NCBI RefSeq assembly: GCF_022808865.1 | Contig: NZ_JAKZLB010000005.1 | Coordinates: 62,001 to 126,000 of the forward strand | DNA from: Geothrix oryzisoli | GTDB lineage: Bacteria > Acidobacteriota > Holophagae > Holophagales > Holophagaceae | DNA: 64,000 nt | Reading direction: 5' to 3' | In this document: one piece after another, positions 9,389 to 18,752 of the stretch | Numbering within the stretch: position 1 is the first letter of the stretch | Layout: each line of letters opens with the position of its first letter | The notes under the pieces: generated by a model | Databases searched by the model: none | What the model was told of the DNA's origin: nothing | The model's input: only the letters and a program-made list of their open reading frames with translations | Translations under genes and position numbers: made by a program

Positions 9389-10489
9389 GTGTTCAAGAAC
9401 GAGGAAATGGAAATCAACCTGGGCCCGCAGCATCCGTCCACGCACGGTGTGCTCCGGGTGAAGCTCCGGTTGGATGGCGAGACCGTCACCCACTGCCGGC
9501 CGATGATCGGCTACCTGCACCGGGGCGTGGAGAAGATCTGCGAGAACCAGTCCTTCTTCCAGGGCCAGGTCTGGACGGACCGCATGGACTACTGCTCCGC
9601 CGTGGCCAACAACCTGGGGTGGGTGGAGGCCAACGAGAAGCTGCTCGGCATCACCGTGCCCCGCCGCGCCCACTACATCCGCACCCTGCTGAACGAGTTC
9701 AACCGCATCGCCTCCCACCTCATCTGGCTGGGCACGCATGCCATGGACATCGGCGCCTTGACGGTGTTCCTCTACGCCTTCCGTGAGCGCGAGGACGTCC
9801 TCGACATCAACGAGGCCTTCTGTGGCTCCCGCCTCACGACCACGGCCTTCCGCATCGGCGGCCTGCGCGAGGATCTGCCCCCCGGCTTCGAGAAGCTGGT
9901 TCACAAGTTCCTGGCCAAGTTCTCCAGCTGCCTCGAGGAATACGAGAACCTGCTCACCGAGAACCGCATCTGGAAGAAGCGCACCGTCGGGGTCGCCCGG
10001 CTCAGCGCCGAGGACGCCATCGCCCTGGGCGTCACCGGGCCGATGCTCCGCGCGGCCGGCGTGGCCTACGACATCCGCAAGGCCTTCCCCTACGCGGCCT
10101 ACGCCGAGATGGATTTCGAGGTGCCCACCCGCACCGAGGCGGACACCTACGCCCGGTACCAGGTCCGCATGGCGGAGATGCGCCAGAGCGCCCGGATCAT
10201 CCAGCAGTGCATGGACGGCATGCCGGAAGGCCCGGTCATGGCCAAGCTCCCCAAGATCCTGCGGTCCGAGGTCAACGAGGTCTACCACGCCACCGAGTCG
10301 CCCAAGGGCGAGATCGGCTACTACCTCGTGGGCGAGAAGGGCTCGCTGAATCCCTACCGGTTCCACGTTCGGGCTCCTGGGTTCATCAACCTCCAATCCC
10401 TGCCCAAGATGGCCGAGGGAGGGCTGATCGCCGACGTCGTCGCGGCCATCGGTTCCCTGGACATCGTGCTCGGCGAGATCGACCGCTAG
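9389..10489 (+). CDS. nuoD: NADH-quinone oxidoreductase subunit D
   Basis: 366 residues, close to the family length. It opens with the typical NLGPQHPSTHGVLR, which contains the quinone-site histidine region, and ends with GEIDR. It is the 49-kDa subunit that forms the quinone pocket with NuoB. The start is GTG at 9389, preceded by AGGAG at 9378-9382; an internal ATG five codons later is less well placed. Directly after it comes nuoH, with no nuoE, nuoF or nuoG between them. Confidence 0.96.
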   Translation: MFKNEEMEINLGPQHPSTHGVLRVKLRLDGETVTHCRPMIGYLHRGVEKICENQSFFQGQVWTDRMDYCSAVANNLGWVEANEKLLGITVPRRAHYIRTLLNEFNRIASHLIWLGTHAMDIGALTVFLYAFREREDVLDINEAFCGSRLTTTAFRIGGLREDLPPGFEKLVHKFLAKFSSCLEEYENLLTENRIWKKRTVGVARLSAEDAIALGVTGPMLRAAGVAYDIRKAFPYAAYAEMDFEVPTRTEADTYARYQVRMAEMRQSARIIQQCMDGMPEGPVMAKLPKILRSEVNEVYHATESPKGEIGYYLVGEKGSLNPYRFHVRAPGFINLQSLPKMAEGGLIADVVAAIGSLDIVLGEIDR

Positions 10490-10508
10490 CCGACGAGGAT
10501 CCCAAGAC

Positions 10509-11675
10509 ATGCCGACCCCGACCCTCACCCAGTCCATCGTGATCACCCTCATCCAGTGCCTGCTGGTGGTGATCTTCGTCTTCGTCGTCGTTCCCCTCAC
10601 GGTGTTCGCCGAGCGCAAGGTGCTCGGCCACCTCCAGCAGCGCCTGGGCTCCACTCGTGTCGCCAGTGGCCATGTCGGCTTCAGCGGTTGGATGAACCGC
10701 ACCATGTGGAAGATGGGCAGGGTGCCTGTCCTCTCCTACTGGCGCGGCATCCCCGGCCTCGTGGGTGACGTGCTCAAGCTGATCCTCAAAGAGGACATCA
10801 TGCCGGCCAAGGCCGACAAGTTCGTCTTCTTCCTCGCGCCGTCCATCAGCATGGTGGCCGCGATCGTGGTGTTCGCCGCGATCTCCTTCGTGCCCGGCAC
10901 CTTCTTCACCTTCCCCGCCTGGTTCCCCTACCTGGGCGGCCTCCCGGTTTCCGGGGGCATCGCCGACATCAACGTGGGCCTGCTCTGGATCCTGGGCGTG
11001 GCGACCGTGGGGGTGTACGGCATCGTCCTTGCCGGCTGGTCCTCGAACTCCAAGTACCCCCTCCTGGGCGGCCTGCGCAGCGCGGCCCAGATGGTGAGCT
11101 ACGAAGTCCCGCTGACCCTCAGCCTCCTCGCCCCCGTGGTCCTCGCCGCCAGCCTCAACTTCAGCGAGATGTCCTCGCGCATGGCGACCGGCATGCCGGC
11201 CTGGGCCCTGGTGCCCCAGGTCATCGGCTTCCTGCTCTACCTTACCTGCGGCTTCGCGGAGACCAACCGCCTGCCCTTCGACATGCCCGAGGCCGAGAAC
11301 GAGCTGGTGGCGGGCTTCCACACCGAGTATTCCGGCATGAAGTTCGGCCTCTTCTATCTGGCCGAGTACATCAACATGACGGTCGTGTCGGCCCTGGCCT
11401 CCGCCTTCTTCCTGGGCGGCCCCTGGCTGCTCCCCTTCGGCCTGCAGGGGTTGCTGAACCCCTACCTGCCCGGGTTCCTGTCGTGGTTCGGACAGCCCCA
11501 CGCCATCTTCTTCGTGGCCAAGATCGTCTTCCTCCTCTTCACCTACATCTGGGTGCGCGGCACCATCCCCCGCTACCGGTACGACCAGATCATGGCCGTG
11601 GGCTGGAAGTATCTGATCCCCCTGGCGCTGGTCAACCTCCTGCTGGCGGCCGTCATCCGCTGCTTCGCCGTCTAA
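10509..11675 (+). CDS. nuoH: NADH-quinone oxidoreductase subunit H
   Basis: A 388-residue polytopic membrane protein, about eight helices. It has the family signatures AERKVLGHLQQR near the first loop and the acidic quinone-entry loop ETNRLPFDMPEAENELVAG near residues 255-275. NuoH/ND1 joins the peripheral arm to the membrane arm. A GAGG ribosome site lies upstream at a slightly long distance. Residues 100-160 contain a hydrophobic insert or long helix typical of this branch. Confidence 0.97.
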   Translation: MPTPTLTQSIVITLIQCLLVVIFVFVVVPLTVFAERKVLGHLQQRLGSTRVASGHVGFSGWMNRTMWKMGRVPVLSYWRGIPGLVGDVLKLILKEDIMPAKADKFVFFLAPSISMVAAIVVFAAISFVPGTFFTFPAWFPYLGGLPVSGGIADINVGLLWILGVATVGVYGIVLAGWSSNSKYPLLGGLRSAAQMVSYEVPLTLSLLAPVVLAASLNFSEMSSRMATGMPAWALVPQVIGFLLYLTCGFAETNRLPFDMPEAENELVAGFHTEYSGMKFGLFYLAEYINMTVVSALASAFFLGGPWLLPFGLQGLLNPYLPGFLSWFGQPHAIFFVAKIVFLLFTYIWVRGTIPRYRYDQIMAVGWKYLIPLALVNLLLAAVIRCFAV

Positions 11676-11685
11676 GGGGCCGTCC

Positions 11686-12189
11686 ATGAACAAGTTCCTG
11701 AGGACCCTCATCCCCGCCGACATCGCCAAGGGCCTGTCCGTCACCGGCAAGCACTTCAGCCAGGTCTTCTTCACGGCCAACCGGCGCAAGGTCCCGTTCC
11801 ACATCGTCTCCGAGTACCCCGAGGTGCCCGCCAAGGTCCAGCCGCGGTTCCGCGGACGCCTGACCCTTCTGAAGGACGAGCAGGGCGAGATCAAGTGCGT
11901 CTGCTGCCTGGCCTGCGAGAAGATCTGCCCCACCCAGGTGATCACCATCGAGAAGGGGAAGAAGGAGGGGCGCAAGATGCCCTTCCCCGTGCGCTACGAC
12001 TTCGAGATGGAGCGCTGCATCTTCTGCGAATTCTGCGTGGAGAGTTGCGGCTTCGATTCCATCATCCTCAATCACCAGTTCGAGCTGGCCGCCTACAACC
12101 GGGAGGACTTCTCCCTGGGCACGGAAGGGCTCGGCCAGAACATGTTCGAACTCAGCCCGACGGGCAAGTTCAGCGTGGCTGACGACTGA
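11686..12189 (+). CDS. nuoI: NADH-quinone oxidoreductase subunit I
   Basis: A 167-residue protein with two 4Fe-4S ferredoxin motifs for clusters N6a and N6b. The first is C71-x2-C74-x2-C77-x3-C81-P, with an extra Cys at 73. The second is C111-x2-C114-x2-C117-x3-C121, followed by Gly instead of the usual Pro. NuoI carries electrons towards NuoB; where E/F/G are absent it is a candidate docking point for ferredoxin. The AAGGGG ribosome site precedes the ATG at 11686. Confidence 0.96.
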   Translation: MNKFLRTLIPADIAKGLSVTGKHFSQVFFTANRRKVPFHIVSEYPEVPAKVQPRFRGRLTLLKDEQGEIKCVCCLACEKICPTQVITIEKGKKEGRKMPFPVRYDFEMERCIFCEFCVESCGFDSIILNHQFELAAYNREDFSLGTEGLGQNMFELSPTGKFSVADD

Positions 12190-12221
12190 TTCCCCTTTCG
12201 CGCCTATCCAGAGGACGTCCC

Positions 12222-12773
12222 ATGGAACATTTCATCGAAACGATCGGCCGGAACATGTTCGCCATCTTCGGCGTCATGGCCCTAGTCGGCGGCCTGCTCA
12301 TGATCGCCTCCAAGAGCGCGATCCACAGCGTGTTGGGTTTCCTCTTCGCGATGCTGAACATCGCCGGATGCTTCCTTGCGCTGGAAGCCGAGTTCCTGGG
12401 CGTGGCCCAGATCTTGGTCTACGCGGGAGGCATCGTGGTGCTCTTCCTCTTCGTGGTCATGCTCGTCGAAGTGAGCAAGAAGAAGGAGGGTGAGGTCTTC
12501 CAGCTGCAGTCGCGCTACGCGGTCGCAGCCGTCGCGGTGGGTGCCGCGATGTTCCTGGCCGTGTTCCGCAAAGCCTTCTTCGGCGTCGCCTCGCCGGAGG
12601 CCCTGGTGCTGCGGCCGGAACTGGCCAAGGGACTGGATGTGGCCCATCAGAACGCCCAGGCGGTGAGCCGCGGCCTCTTCGCGGACTACCTCCTGCCCTT
12701 CGAGATCCTCAGCGTGATCCTGCTGGTGGCCCTGGTGGGTGCCGTGGTGCTGGCAAAGACGGAGCGGGTGTGA
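12222..12773 (+). CDS. nuoJ: NADH-quinone oxidoreductase subunit J
   Basis: 183 residues with about five membrane helices. The AQILVYAGGIVVLFLFVVML segment is the NuoJ/ND6 signature containing the pi-bulge helix. It is part of the proton path in the membrane arm. AGAGGA precedes the ATG. The stop TGA overlaps the ATG of nuoK. Confidence 0.95.
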   Translation: MEHFIETIGRNMFAIFGVMALVGGLLMIASKSAIHSVLGFLFAMLNIAGCFLALEAEFLGVAQILVYAGGIVVLFLFVVMLVEVSKKKEGEVFQLQSRYAVAAVAVGAAMFLAVFRKAFFGVASPEALVLRPELAKGLDVAHQNAQAVSRGLFADYLLPFEILSVILLVALVGAVVLAKTERV

Positions 12774-13075
12774 TGGTCAGCCTGAACGCAGTCCTCCTCA
12801 TCTCCTTCCTGCTGTTCTCCATCGGCATCGCGGGCGTCCTCATCCGGCGCAATGCCCTGATCATCCTCATGTGCGTCGAGCTCATGCTCAACGCCGCCAA
12901 CCTGAACTTCATCGCCTTCGCCCGCCACAACGGCTCGGTCGCCGGCCAGGCCTTCGCCCTGCTGGTGATGGGCTTCGCCGCCGCCGAAGTGGCCGTGGGG
13001 CTCGCCCTGGTGGTGGCCCTCTACCGCAGGCGCGACACCGTCCAGGTGGACGATATCAACCTGTTGAAGGGATGA
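12773..13075 (+). CDS. nuoK: NADH-quinone oxidoreductase subunit K
   Basis: A 100-residue protein with three helices. It has the conserved glutamates of the NuoK/ND4L proton path: CVELMLNAANLNF in helix 2 and the Glu of AAAEVAVGLAL in helix 3. I start at the ATG at 12773, which overlaps the nuoJ stop (TGATG); a GTG one codon earlier is possible. The stop overlaps the likely start of nuoL. Confidence 0.96.
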   Translation: MVSLNAVLLISFLLFSIGIAGVLIRRNALIILMCVELMLNAANLNFIAFARHNGSVAGQAFALLVMGFAAAEVAVGLALVVALYRRRDTVQVDDINLLKG

Positions 13076-15402
13076 CGACGACCATGGAACACGCAATGAC
13101 CGCCGCCTCTCATCCCAGCAGCTACCTCTGGCTGATCCCCTTCCTGCCCTTCTTCGGGTTCCTCATCAACGGCCTCAGCGGCCGCAAGCTGAAGAACACC
13201 AAGGTGGTGGACTTCTTCGCCCTGGGCAGCGTGGGCGTGGCCTTCCTGCTTACGCTGTGGCATTTCGTCCAGCTCGCCGGCCTGCCTGCGGATGGCCGAT
13301 CCCTCCACCAGAGCCTTTGGACCTGGTTCGATATCGGGGGCGCCCACGTGCTGGGCGGGATGACCACCTACAAGATCCAGTGGGCCTACAAGTTCGACGT
13401 GCTCAGTGGCTGCATGGCCCTGCTGGTCTCCGGCGCGGGCTTCCTCATCCACCTGTTCAGCACGGGCTACATGGCGGAGGAGCGGAATGACGGCCGCTAC
13501 TACCGCTTCATGGCCTACATGAACCTCTTCGTGTTCAGCATGCTGAACCTGGTGCTGGGCGCCAACATCCTGATGATGTTCCTGGGCTGGGAAGGGGTGG
13601 GCCTCTGTTCCTACCTGCTCATCGGGTTCTACTTCGAGAAGGAATTCGCCGCCGTCGCGGGCAAGAAGGCCTTCGTCACGAACCGCATCGGCGACTTCGG
13701 CTTCATGCTCGGGTTCTTCCTGATCTTCCAGGTCTTCGGCACCCTCGACTACGACACGCTGATGGGCTCCGTCCGCGGGATCGCGACCATGCCGGCCATC
13801 ACGCTCTATGGCCACACCGCGAGCCCCACCTGGTGGTTCAACCTCATCGGCTGCTGCCTCTTCGTGGGCGCCATGGGCAAGTCCGCGCAGATCCCCCTGT
13901 ATGTGTGGCTGCCGGACGCCATGGCGGGTCCGACGCCCGTCAGCGCGCTGATCCACGCCGCGACCATGGTGACCAGCGGTCTCTACATGATCACGCGGCT
14001 GAACTTCATCTATGTGAATGCCCCGATGGCGCTCGCGGTGGTGCTGGCCTTCGGTTCGCTCACGGCCTTCGTGGCCGCCACCATGGGTCTGGCCCAGTAC
14101 GACATCAAGAAGGTGCTGGCCTACTCCACCGTGTCCCAGCTGGGCTTCATGTTCATGGGCATGGGCGCCGGGGCCTTCAGCGCCGGCATGTTCCACGTCT
14201 TCACGCACGCCTTCTTCAAGGCCAGCCTCTTCCTCGGATCCGGTGCCGTGATCGCCGCCTGCCACCACGAGCAGGACATGCGCAACATGGGCGGCCTCAA
14301 GAAGCTGATGCCCATCACCGCGATGAGCATGATCCTGGCGACCTTCGCCATCGCCGGCATCTTCCCCTTCTCGGGCTTCTTCTCGAAGGACGAGATCCTC
14401 TGGAAGGTGTTCGAAGGCTGGTACCAGCACGGCCACTACACCGGGCCCGTGCTGAACCTGGTGGCCTGGATCCTCGGCATGCTCGGCGCCTTCTGCACGG
14501 CCTTCTACATGACCCGCCTCATCGCCATGACCTTCTACGGCGAGTACCGTGGAGCCGGGAATGACCCCTACGGCCTGTCCGTCCAGTCCGAGGCGCACCA
14601 CGCCCACGACGATCACGGACATGGGGCCCACGGCCACGACGCGCACGGCCACATGGAAAACGGCCTCCACGAGCTGGACCAGGCACACAACCATCGCGGT
14701 GACGATCCCGAGGATCACGATGTGGTGCCCGGGCATCACCCCCACGAGGTCTCCTGGCGCATGTGGCTGCCGGTGGCCATCCTGGCGGGCCTGGCGGTGG
14801 TCGGCGGCTTCCTGAACTATCCCGAGAGCCTGCACCGCGTCCTGCCCATCGTGCCCGCTGAACTGTTCAGCAAGTGGATCGAGCCGCTGCTCTACCAGGT
14901 GGCGCCGGCCCATCACGGCGAGCACATCCCGCCCGCGATGGAATATGGCCTCATGGCCTGGGCGACTCTGGTCTGGGCCCCCGGCGCCATGCTGCTGGCC
15001 TGGTGGATCTACAAGGTGGATCCCAGCTGGAGCCGAGCCAAGGCCTTCGTGGCACGCTATCCGAACCTCTACCGCTGGGTGAACGCCAAGTACTACGTGG
15101 ACGAGTTCTACGAGGCGGCCCTCATCGAGCCCATCAAGCGCTTCTCCGCCCAGCTCTGGAGCTTCGACACCTGGGTGGTGGACGGCATGGTGAACGGTGC
15201 TGCGCGCGTCACGATCATCTGGGCCGACCTGTCGCACTGGATCGACCAGAAGCTGGTGGACGGCGCGGTCAACCTCACGGCCTACATCATCCAGGAGACC
15301 AGCTCGGTCTTCCGGAGCCTGCAGAGCGGCCGCGTGCAGCACTACGCCTTCGTGATGTTCATCGGCTTCCTCGTCTTCGCCTTCTGGAAATTCCTCGCCT
15401 AG
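13072..15402 (+). CDS. nuoL: NADH-quinone oxidoreductase subunit L with histidine-rich insert
   Basis: 776 residues, longer than the usual 610-680. Antiporter-like core with about 14 helices, including the conserved Glu of LGWEGVGLCSYLLIG, the lysine of MGKSAQIPLYVWLPDAMAGPTPVSAL, and the long lateral-helix region at the C-terminus. Between about residues 503 and 560 lies a hydrophilic loop with roughly twenty His mixed with Asp and Gly, which the family does not need. It is the distal proton pump of complex I. The ATG at 13072 overlaps the nuoK stop (ATGA); the ATG at 13084 is an alternative. Confidence 0.95.
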   Translation: MTTTMEHAMTAASHPSSYLWLIPFLPFFGFLINGLSGRKLKNTKVVDFFALGSVGVAFLLTLWHFVQLAGLPADGRSLHQSLWTWFDIGGAHVLGGMTTYKIQWAYKFDVLSGCMALLVSGAGFLIHLFSTGYMAEERNDGRYYRFMAYMNLFVFSMLNLVLGANILMMFLGWEGVGLCSYLLIGFYFEKEFAAVAGKKAFVTNRIGDFGFMLGFFLIFQVFGTLDYDTLMGSVRGIATMPAITLYGHTASPTWWFNLIGCCLFVGAMGKSAQIPLYVWLPDAMAGPTPVSALIHAATMVTSGLYMITRLNFIYVNAPMALAVVLAFGSLTAFVAATMGLAQYDIKKVLAYSTVSQLGFMFMGMGAGAFSAGMFHVFTHAFFKASLFLGSGAVIAACHHEQDMRNMGGLKKLMPITAMSMILATFAIAGIFPFSGFFSKDEILWKVFEGWYQHGHYTGPVLNLVAWILGMLGAFCTAFYMTRLIAMTFYGEYRGAGNDPYGLSVQSEAHHAHDDHGHGAHGHDAHGHMENGLHELDQAHNHRGDDPEDHDVVPGHHPHEVSWRMWLPVAILAGLAVVGGFLNYPESLHRVLPIVPAELFSKWIEPLLYQVAPAHHGEHIPPAMEYGLMAWATLVWAPGAMLLAWWIYKVDPSWSRAKAFVARYPNLYRWVNAKYYVDEFYEAALIEPIKRFSAQLWSFDTWVVDGMVNGAARVTIIWADLSHWIDQKLVDGAVNLTAYIIQETSSVFRSLQSGRVQHYAFVMFIGFLVFAFWKFLA

Positions 15403-15423
15403 CCCTCATTGGTTGGAGTCCCC

Positions 15424-17100
15424 ATGTTCACCGCAAACACGACACTGATGCTGGTGGCGACCTTCCTGCCCCTCCTGGGGGCGCTGGTCCTGCTTCTCGT
15501 GCCCAAGGACCAGCGCCGGGTCTTCGAGATCGGCTCCCTGCTGGTGATGATCGTCAGCTTCCTGATGAGCGCCGTCTTCTGGTTCGGCTATGACCGGGCC
15601 AGCGACGCGGTCCAGTGGTTCAAGGCCTGGGACTGGATCCCCTCCCTCGGGGTGAAGTTCGCCGTGGGCATGGACGGCATCAGCCTCCTGCTCTGGCTCC
15701 TGACCACCTTCGTGGGCCCCATCGCCATCGCCTGCTCCTTCAAGGCCATCGAGGAGCGGCACAAGGAGTACTACATCTGGATGCTGGTCCTCCAGACGGC
15801 CATGCTCGGCGTGTTCATCACCCAGGACATGTTCCTCTTCTACCTGTTCTGGGAAGTGATGCTGGTGCCGATGTACTTCCTCATCGCCATCTGGGGCGGC
15901 CCCCAGAAGCTCTACGCCGCCATCAAGCTCTTCCTCTACACCCTGGCGGGCGGCGTGCTGATGCTGGTGGCGATCCTGGCCATCTACTTCCTGCAGCACA
16001 AGACCACTGGCGCCTACAACTTCTCCCTGGAGAGCTTCCAGGCCATGGCCCCGGTGATCGCGCAGCAGACCAAGACCTACCAGATCCTGCTGGCTCTGGC
16101 CTTCTTCATCGGCTTCGCCATCAAGGTCCCCATGTTCCCGTTCCACACCTGGCTGCCGGATGCCCACGTGCAGGCACCCACGGCCGGTTCCGTCATCCTG
16201 GCGGCCATCCTCCTGAAGATGGGAACCTACGGCTTCGTCCGGTTCCTCCTGCCCATCCTGCCCAGCGCCACCAAGGAACTCATGCCCTGGTTCATCGCGC
16301 TGTCCCTCATCGGCATCATCTACGGCGCGCTGGTGGCCATGATCCAGAAGGACATGAAGAAGCTGGTGGCCTACTCCTCCGTGAGCCATCTCGGCCTCTG
16401 CATGCTGGGTCTCTTCGCCCTGAATCCCTACGGCATCAAGGGCGGCCTGTTCCAGATGATCAACCACGGCATCAGCACCAGCGGGCTCTTCCTCGCGGTG
16501 GGCATCGTCTATGAGCGCCGCCACACCCGCATGATCGCGGACTTCGGCGGCCTCTCGAAGAGCATGCCCGTCTACGCCACCGTCTTCATGATCATGACCA
16601 TGAGCAGCCTGGGCCTGCCCCTGCTGAACGGGTTCATCGGCGAAGGCGTGATCCTCATGGGTTCCTTCCAGGCCTTCCCCTGGGCGGCGGTCGTGGCCAC
16701 GCTGGGCATCATCCTCGGCGCCGCCTACCTGCTGTGGATGTACCAGCGCGTGATGTTCGGACCCATCACCGCCGTCAACGAGAAGATGGAGGACCTCAAC
16801 CTCCGCGAGATCCTCTACTTCGCGCCTCTCGTCGTGGCGGCCTTCTGGATCGGCATGTATCCCAAGCCGGTCATGGATGTGATGGACGCCCCCGTGCGCA
16901 AGCTGGTGGAGCAGATCACCCCCGGCTACCACGCCGCCCAGTCCCTGGCCGCCCAGCAGGCGATCGCCGCCAAGCTCGGCATGCAGGGCATGACCGCCCC
17001 GGCCCACCATGAAGATGCGGCTCCTGCCGGTCATGAAGCCGTGCCCGTGGGTCATGAGGCTCCCGTCCACGAAGCACCTGCCCACGGCGGAGGCCACTGA
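15424..17100 (+). CDS. nuoM: NADH-quinone oxidoreductase subunit M
   Basis: 558 residues, an antiporter-like membrane subunit. It contains the conserved glutamate in FYLFWEVMLVPMYFLIAIWGG and the lysine motif KVPMFPFHTWLPDAHVQAPT. The last 60 or so residues form a hydrophilic tail with about nine His spaced in Ala/Pro/Glu-rich sequence, again an unusual His enrichment next to that of NuoL. The start ATG at 15424 has TTGGAG upstream; an in-frame TTG at 15409 is unlikely. It overlaps nuoN by one base. Confidence 0.96.
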   Translation: MFTANTTLMLVATFLPLLGALVLLLVPKDQRRVFEIGSLLVMIVSFLMSAVFWFGYDRASDAVQWFKAWDWIPSLGVKFAVGMDGISLLLWLLTTFVGPIAIACSFKAIEERHKEYYIWMLVLQTAMLGVFITQDMFLFYLFWEVMLVPMYFLIAIWGGPQKLYAAIKLFLYTLAGGVLMLVAILAIYFLQHKTTGAYNFSLESFQAMAPVIAQQTKTYQILLALAFFIGFAIKVPMFPFHTWLPDAHVQAPTAGSVILAAILLKMGTYGFVRFLLPILPSATKELMPWFIALSLIGIIYGALVAMIQKDMKKLVAYSSVSHLGLCMLGLFALNPYGIKGGLFQMINHGISTSGLFLAVGIVYERRHTRMIADFGGLSKSMPVYATVFMIMTMSSLGLPLLNGFIGEGVILMGSFQAFPWAAVVATLGIILGAAYLLWMYQRVMFGPITAVNEKMEDLNLREILYFAPLVVAAFWIGMYPKPVMDVMDAPVRKLVEQITPGYHAAQSLAAQQAIAAKLGMQGMTAPAHHEDAAPAGHEAVPVGHEAPVHEAPAHGGGH

Positions 17101-18566
17101 TGACCGGCTTTGCGCAGGGGCTCCTGGATGCGCTCCTCAAGGACACGCATCTCATCACGCCCCAACTCTTCCTGATGGTCACGGCCACGCTCATGCTCTG
17201 GCCCGGCGACCTCTTCTTCCATCGGAACGAGAAGCACAAGTGGGCCCCGATCACCCTGGTGATCCTGGCCGTCACCGCCGCCCTGATCGGGCGGACTCCG
17301 GATGGCGAAGGCTTCTCCCGCATGTTCCGCATGGACGGGCTCACCCGCGGATTCCAGATGCTCTGCGTGCTGGGCACCGCCGCCACCGTGGCCCTCAGCG
17401 TGAAGCTGCTCAACGGGCTCAAGCAGCAGACGGTGGAGTACTACGCCCTGATCCTGTTCTCCCTGTCGGGCATGCTCTTCCTCTGCGGCGCCTCGGACCT
17501 GATCTCCATGTATTTCAGCCTCGAGCTGATGGCCATCTGCATCTACATCCTGGTGGCCTACCTTCGCGAGCGGTCCACCAGCGTGGAAGCCGGTGTGAAG
17601 TATTTCCTCCTGGGCGCCTTCTCCAGCGGCATCCTCGTCTACGGCATCAGCCTGCTCTATGGCGCCGCCGGGGGCACCACCACGAACCTGGCGGACCTGA
17701 ACCGGGCCCTGGCCCTCACGCCGACCACCAGCAACCTCCTGGTCTTCTCCGGGGTGTTGATGGTGCTGATGGGCATGGCCTTCAAGGTGGCGGCCGTGCC
17801 GTTCCACATGTGGTCGCCGGACGCTTACGAGGGCGCCCCCACGCCCATCACCATGTTCATGGCCACCGCCCCCAAGGCCGCGGCCCTGGCCGCCTTCCTG
17901 CGCGTCTTCGGCGCGGGCCTCCACGGCGTGTCCAGCGAGTGGGTCCTGCCCCTCTGCTACATCGCCGGGGCCAGCATGATCCTGGGCAATGTCACCGCCG
18001 TGAAGCAGGAGAGCATGAAGCGCCTGCTGGCCTACTCCAGCATCGCCCACGTGGGCTACATGCTGCTGGGCGTGCTCTCGGGCGATCCCAGGGCCGGGGC
18101 CCAGGCCGTGTGGCTCTACATGCTCATCTACATCGTGATGAACACGGGCGCCTTCGCCGTGGTGATCTACCTCCAGGGCAAGGGTGAAGGGGAGCGCATC
18201 GAGGACTTCAAGGGGCTGGGGCGGAAGCACCCCGTGCTGGCCTTCGCCATGATGATCTTCCTGCTGAGCCTGGCCGGCATCCCGCCCCTGGCGGGCTTCT
18301 TCGGCAAGTTCTACCTCTTCAAGCTGGCCATCGAGCAGGGTTTCGTCACCCTCACCACCATCGCGCTGCTTACCAGCGCCGTGGGTGCCTACTACTACCT
18401 GGGCGTGGTCGCGCAGATGTATTTCCGCGAGCCGGACGGCGAACCTGCGGCTCCCATGGGTGCCACTTCCGTCTTCGTCGTGACCGTCGCCTGCGCCCTC
18501 GTCCTGGTGGCCACGGCCTGCGGGCCCTGGCTGGTGGACTGGGCGGCCAAGATCACCTGGGTTTGA
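17100..18566 (+). CDS. nuoN: NADH-quinone oxidoreductase subunit N
   Basis: 488 residues, the third antiporter-like subunit, with about 14 helices. Markers are YFSLELMAICIYILVAY with its conserved Glu, FKVAAVPFHMWSPDAYEGAPT with its lysine, and RLLAYSSIAHVGY. It overlaps nuoM (TGATG) and is the last gene of the operon. A strong terminator follows 48 bp after its stop. With it the operon provides eleven subunits, all of the membrane arm plus B, C, D and I. Confidence 0.96.
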   Translation: MTGFAQGLLDALLKDTHLITPQLFLMVTATLMLWPGDLFFHRNEKHKWAPITLVILAVTAALIGRTPDGEGFSRMFRMDGLTRGFQMLCVLGTAATVALSVKLLNGLKQQTVEYYALILFSLSGMLFLCGASDLISMYFSLELMAICIYILVAYLRERSTSVEAGVKYFLLGAFSSGILVYGISLLYGAAGGTTTNLADLNRALALTPTTSNLLVFSGVLMVLMGMAFKVAAVPFHMWSPDAYEGAPTPITMFMATAPKAAALAAFLRVFGAGLHGVSSEWVLPLCYIAGASMILGNVTAVKQESMKRLLAYSSIAHVGYMLLGVLSGDPRAGAQAVWLYMLIYIVMNTGAFAVVIYLQGKGEGERIEDFKGLGRKHPVLAFAMMIFLLSLAGIPPLAGFFGKFYLFKLAIEQGFVTLTTIALLTSAVGAYYYLGVVAQMYFREPDGEPAAPMGATSVFVVTVACALVLVATACGPWLVDWAAKITWV

Positions 18567-18614
18567 CGTTCTCCGGGGGGCCTCGCTTACGCGAACCTCC
18601 CCGGACCCCCGCAC

Positions 18615-18646
18615 AGAAGCCCGGCCAAGCCGGGCTTCTGCTTTTT
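18615..18646 (+). terminator. Rho-independent terminator after nuoN
   Basis: A perfect 11-bp stem (18615-18625 with 18629-18639) with a 3-nt loop CAA is followed by GCTTTTT. It separates the nuo and atp operons. Confidence 0.92.
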
Positions 18647-18752
18647 CTGCCCGAAGGTTCGTCGTGGCGCGAGCGTCCCCAGCCTTCGGCCTTGCCCAAG
18701 GCGTACACTGGGAGGCGCGGGCCGCTCCGCGCCTTCTTTTTGGGAGACGACA

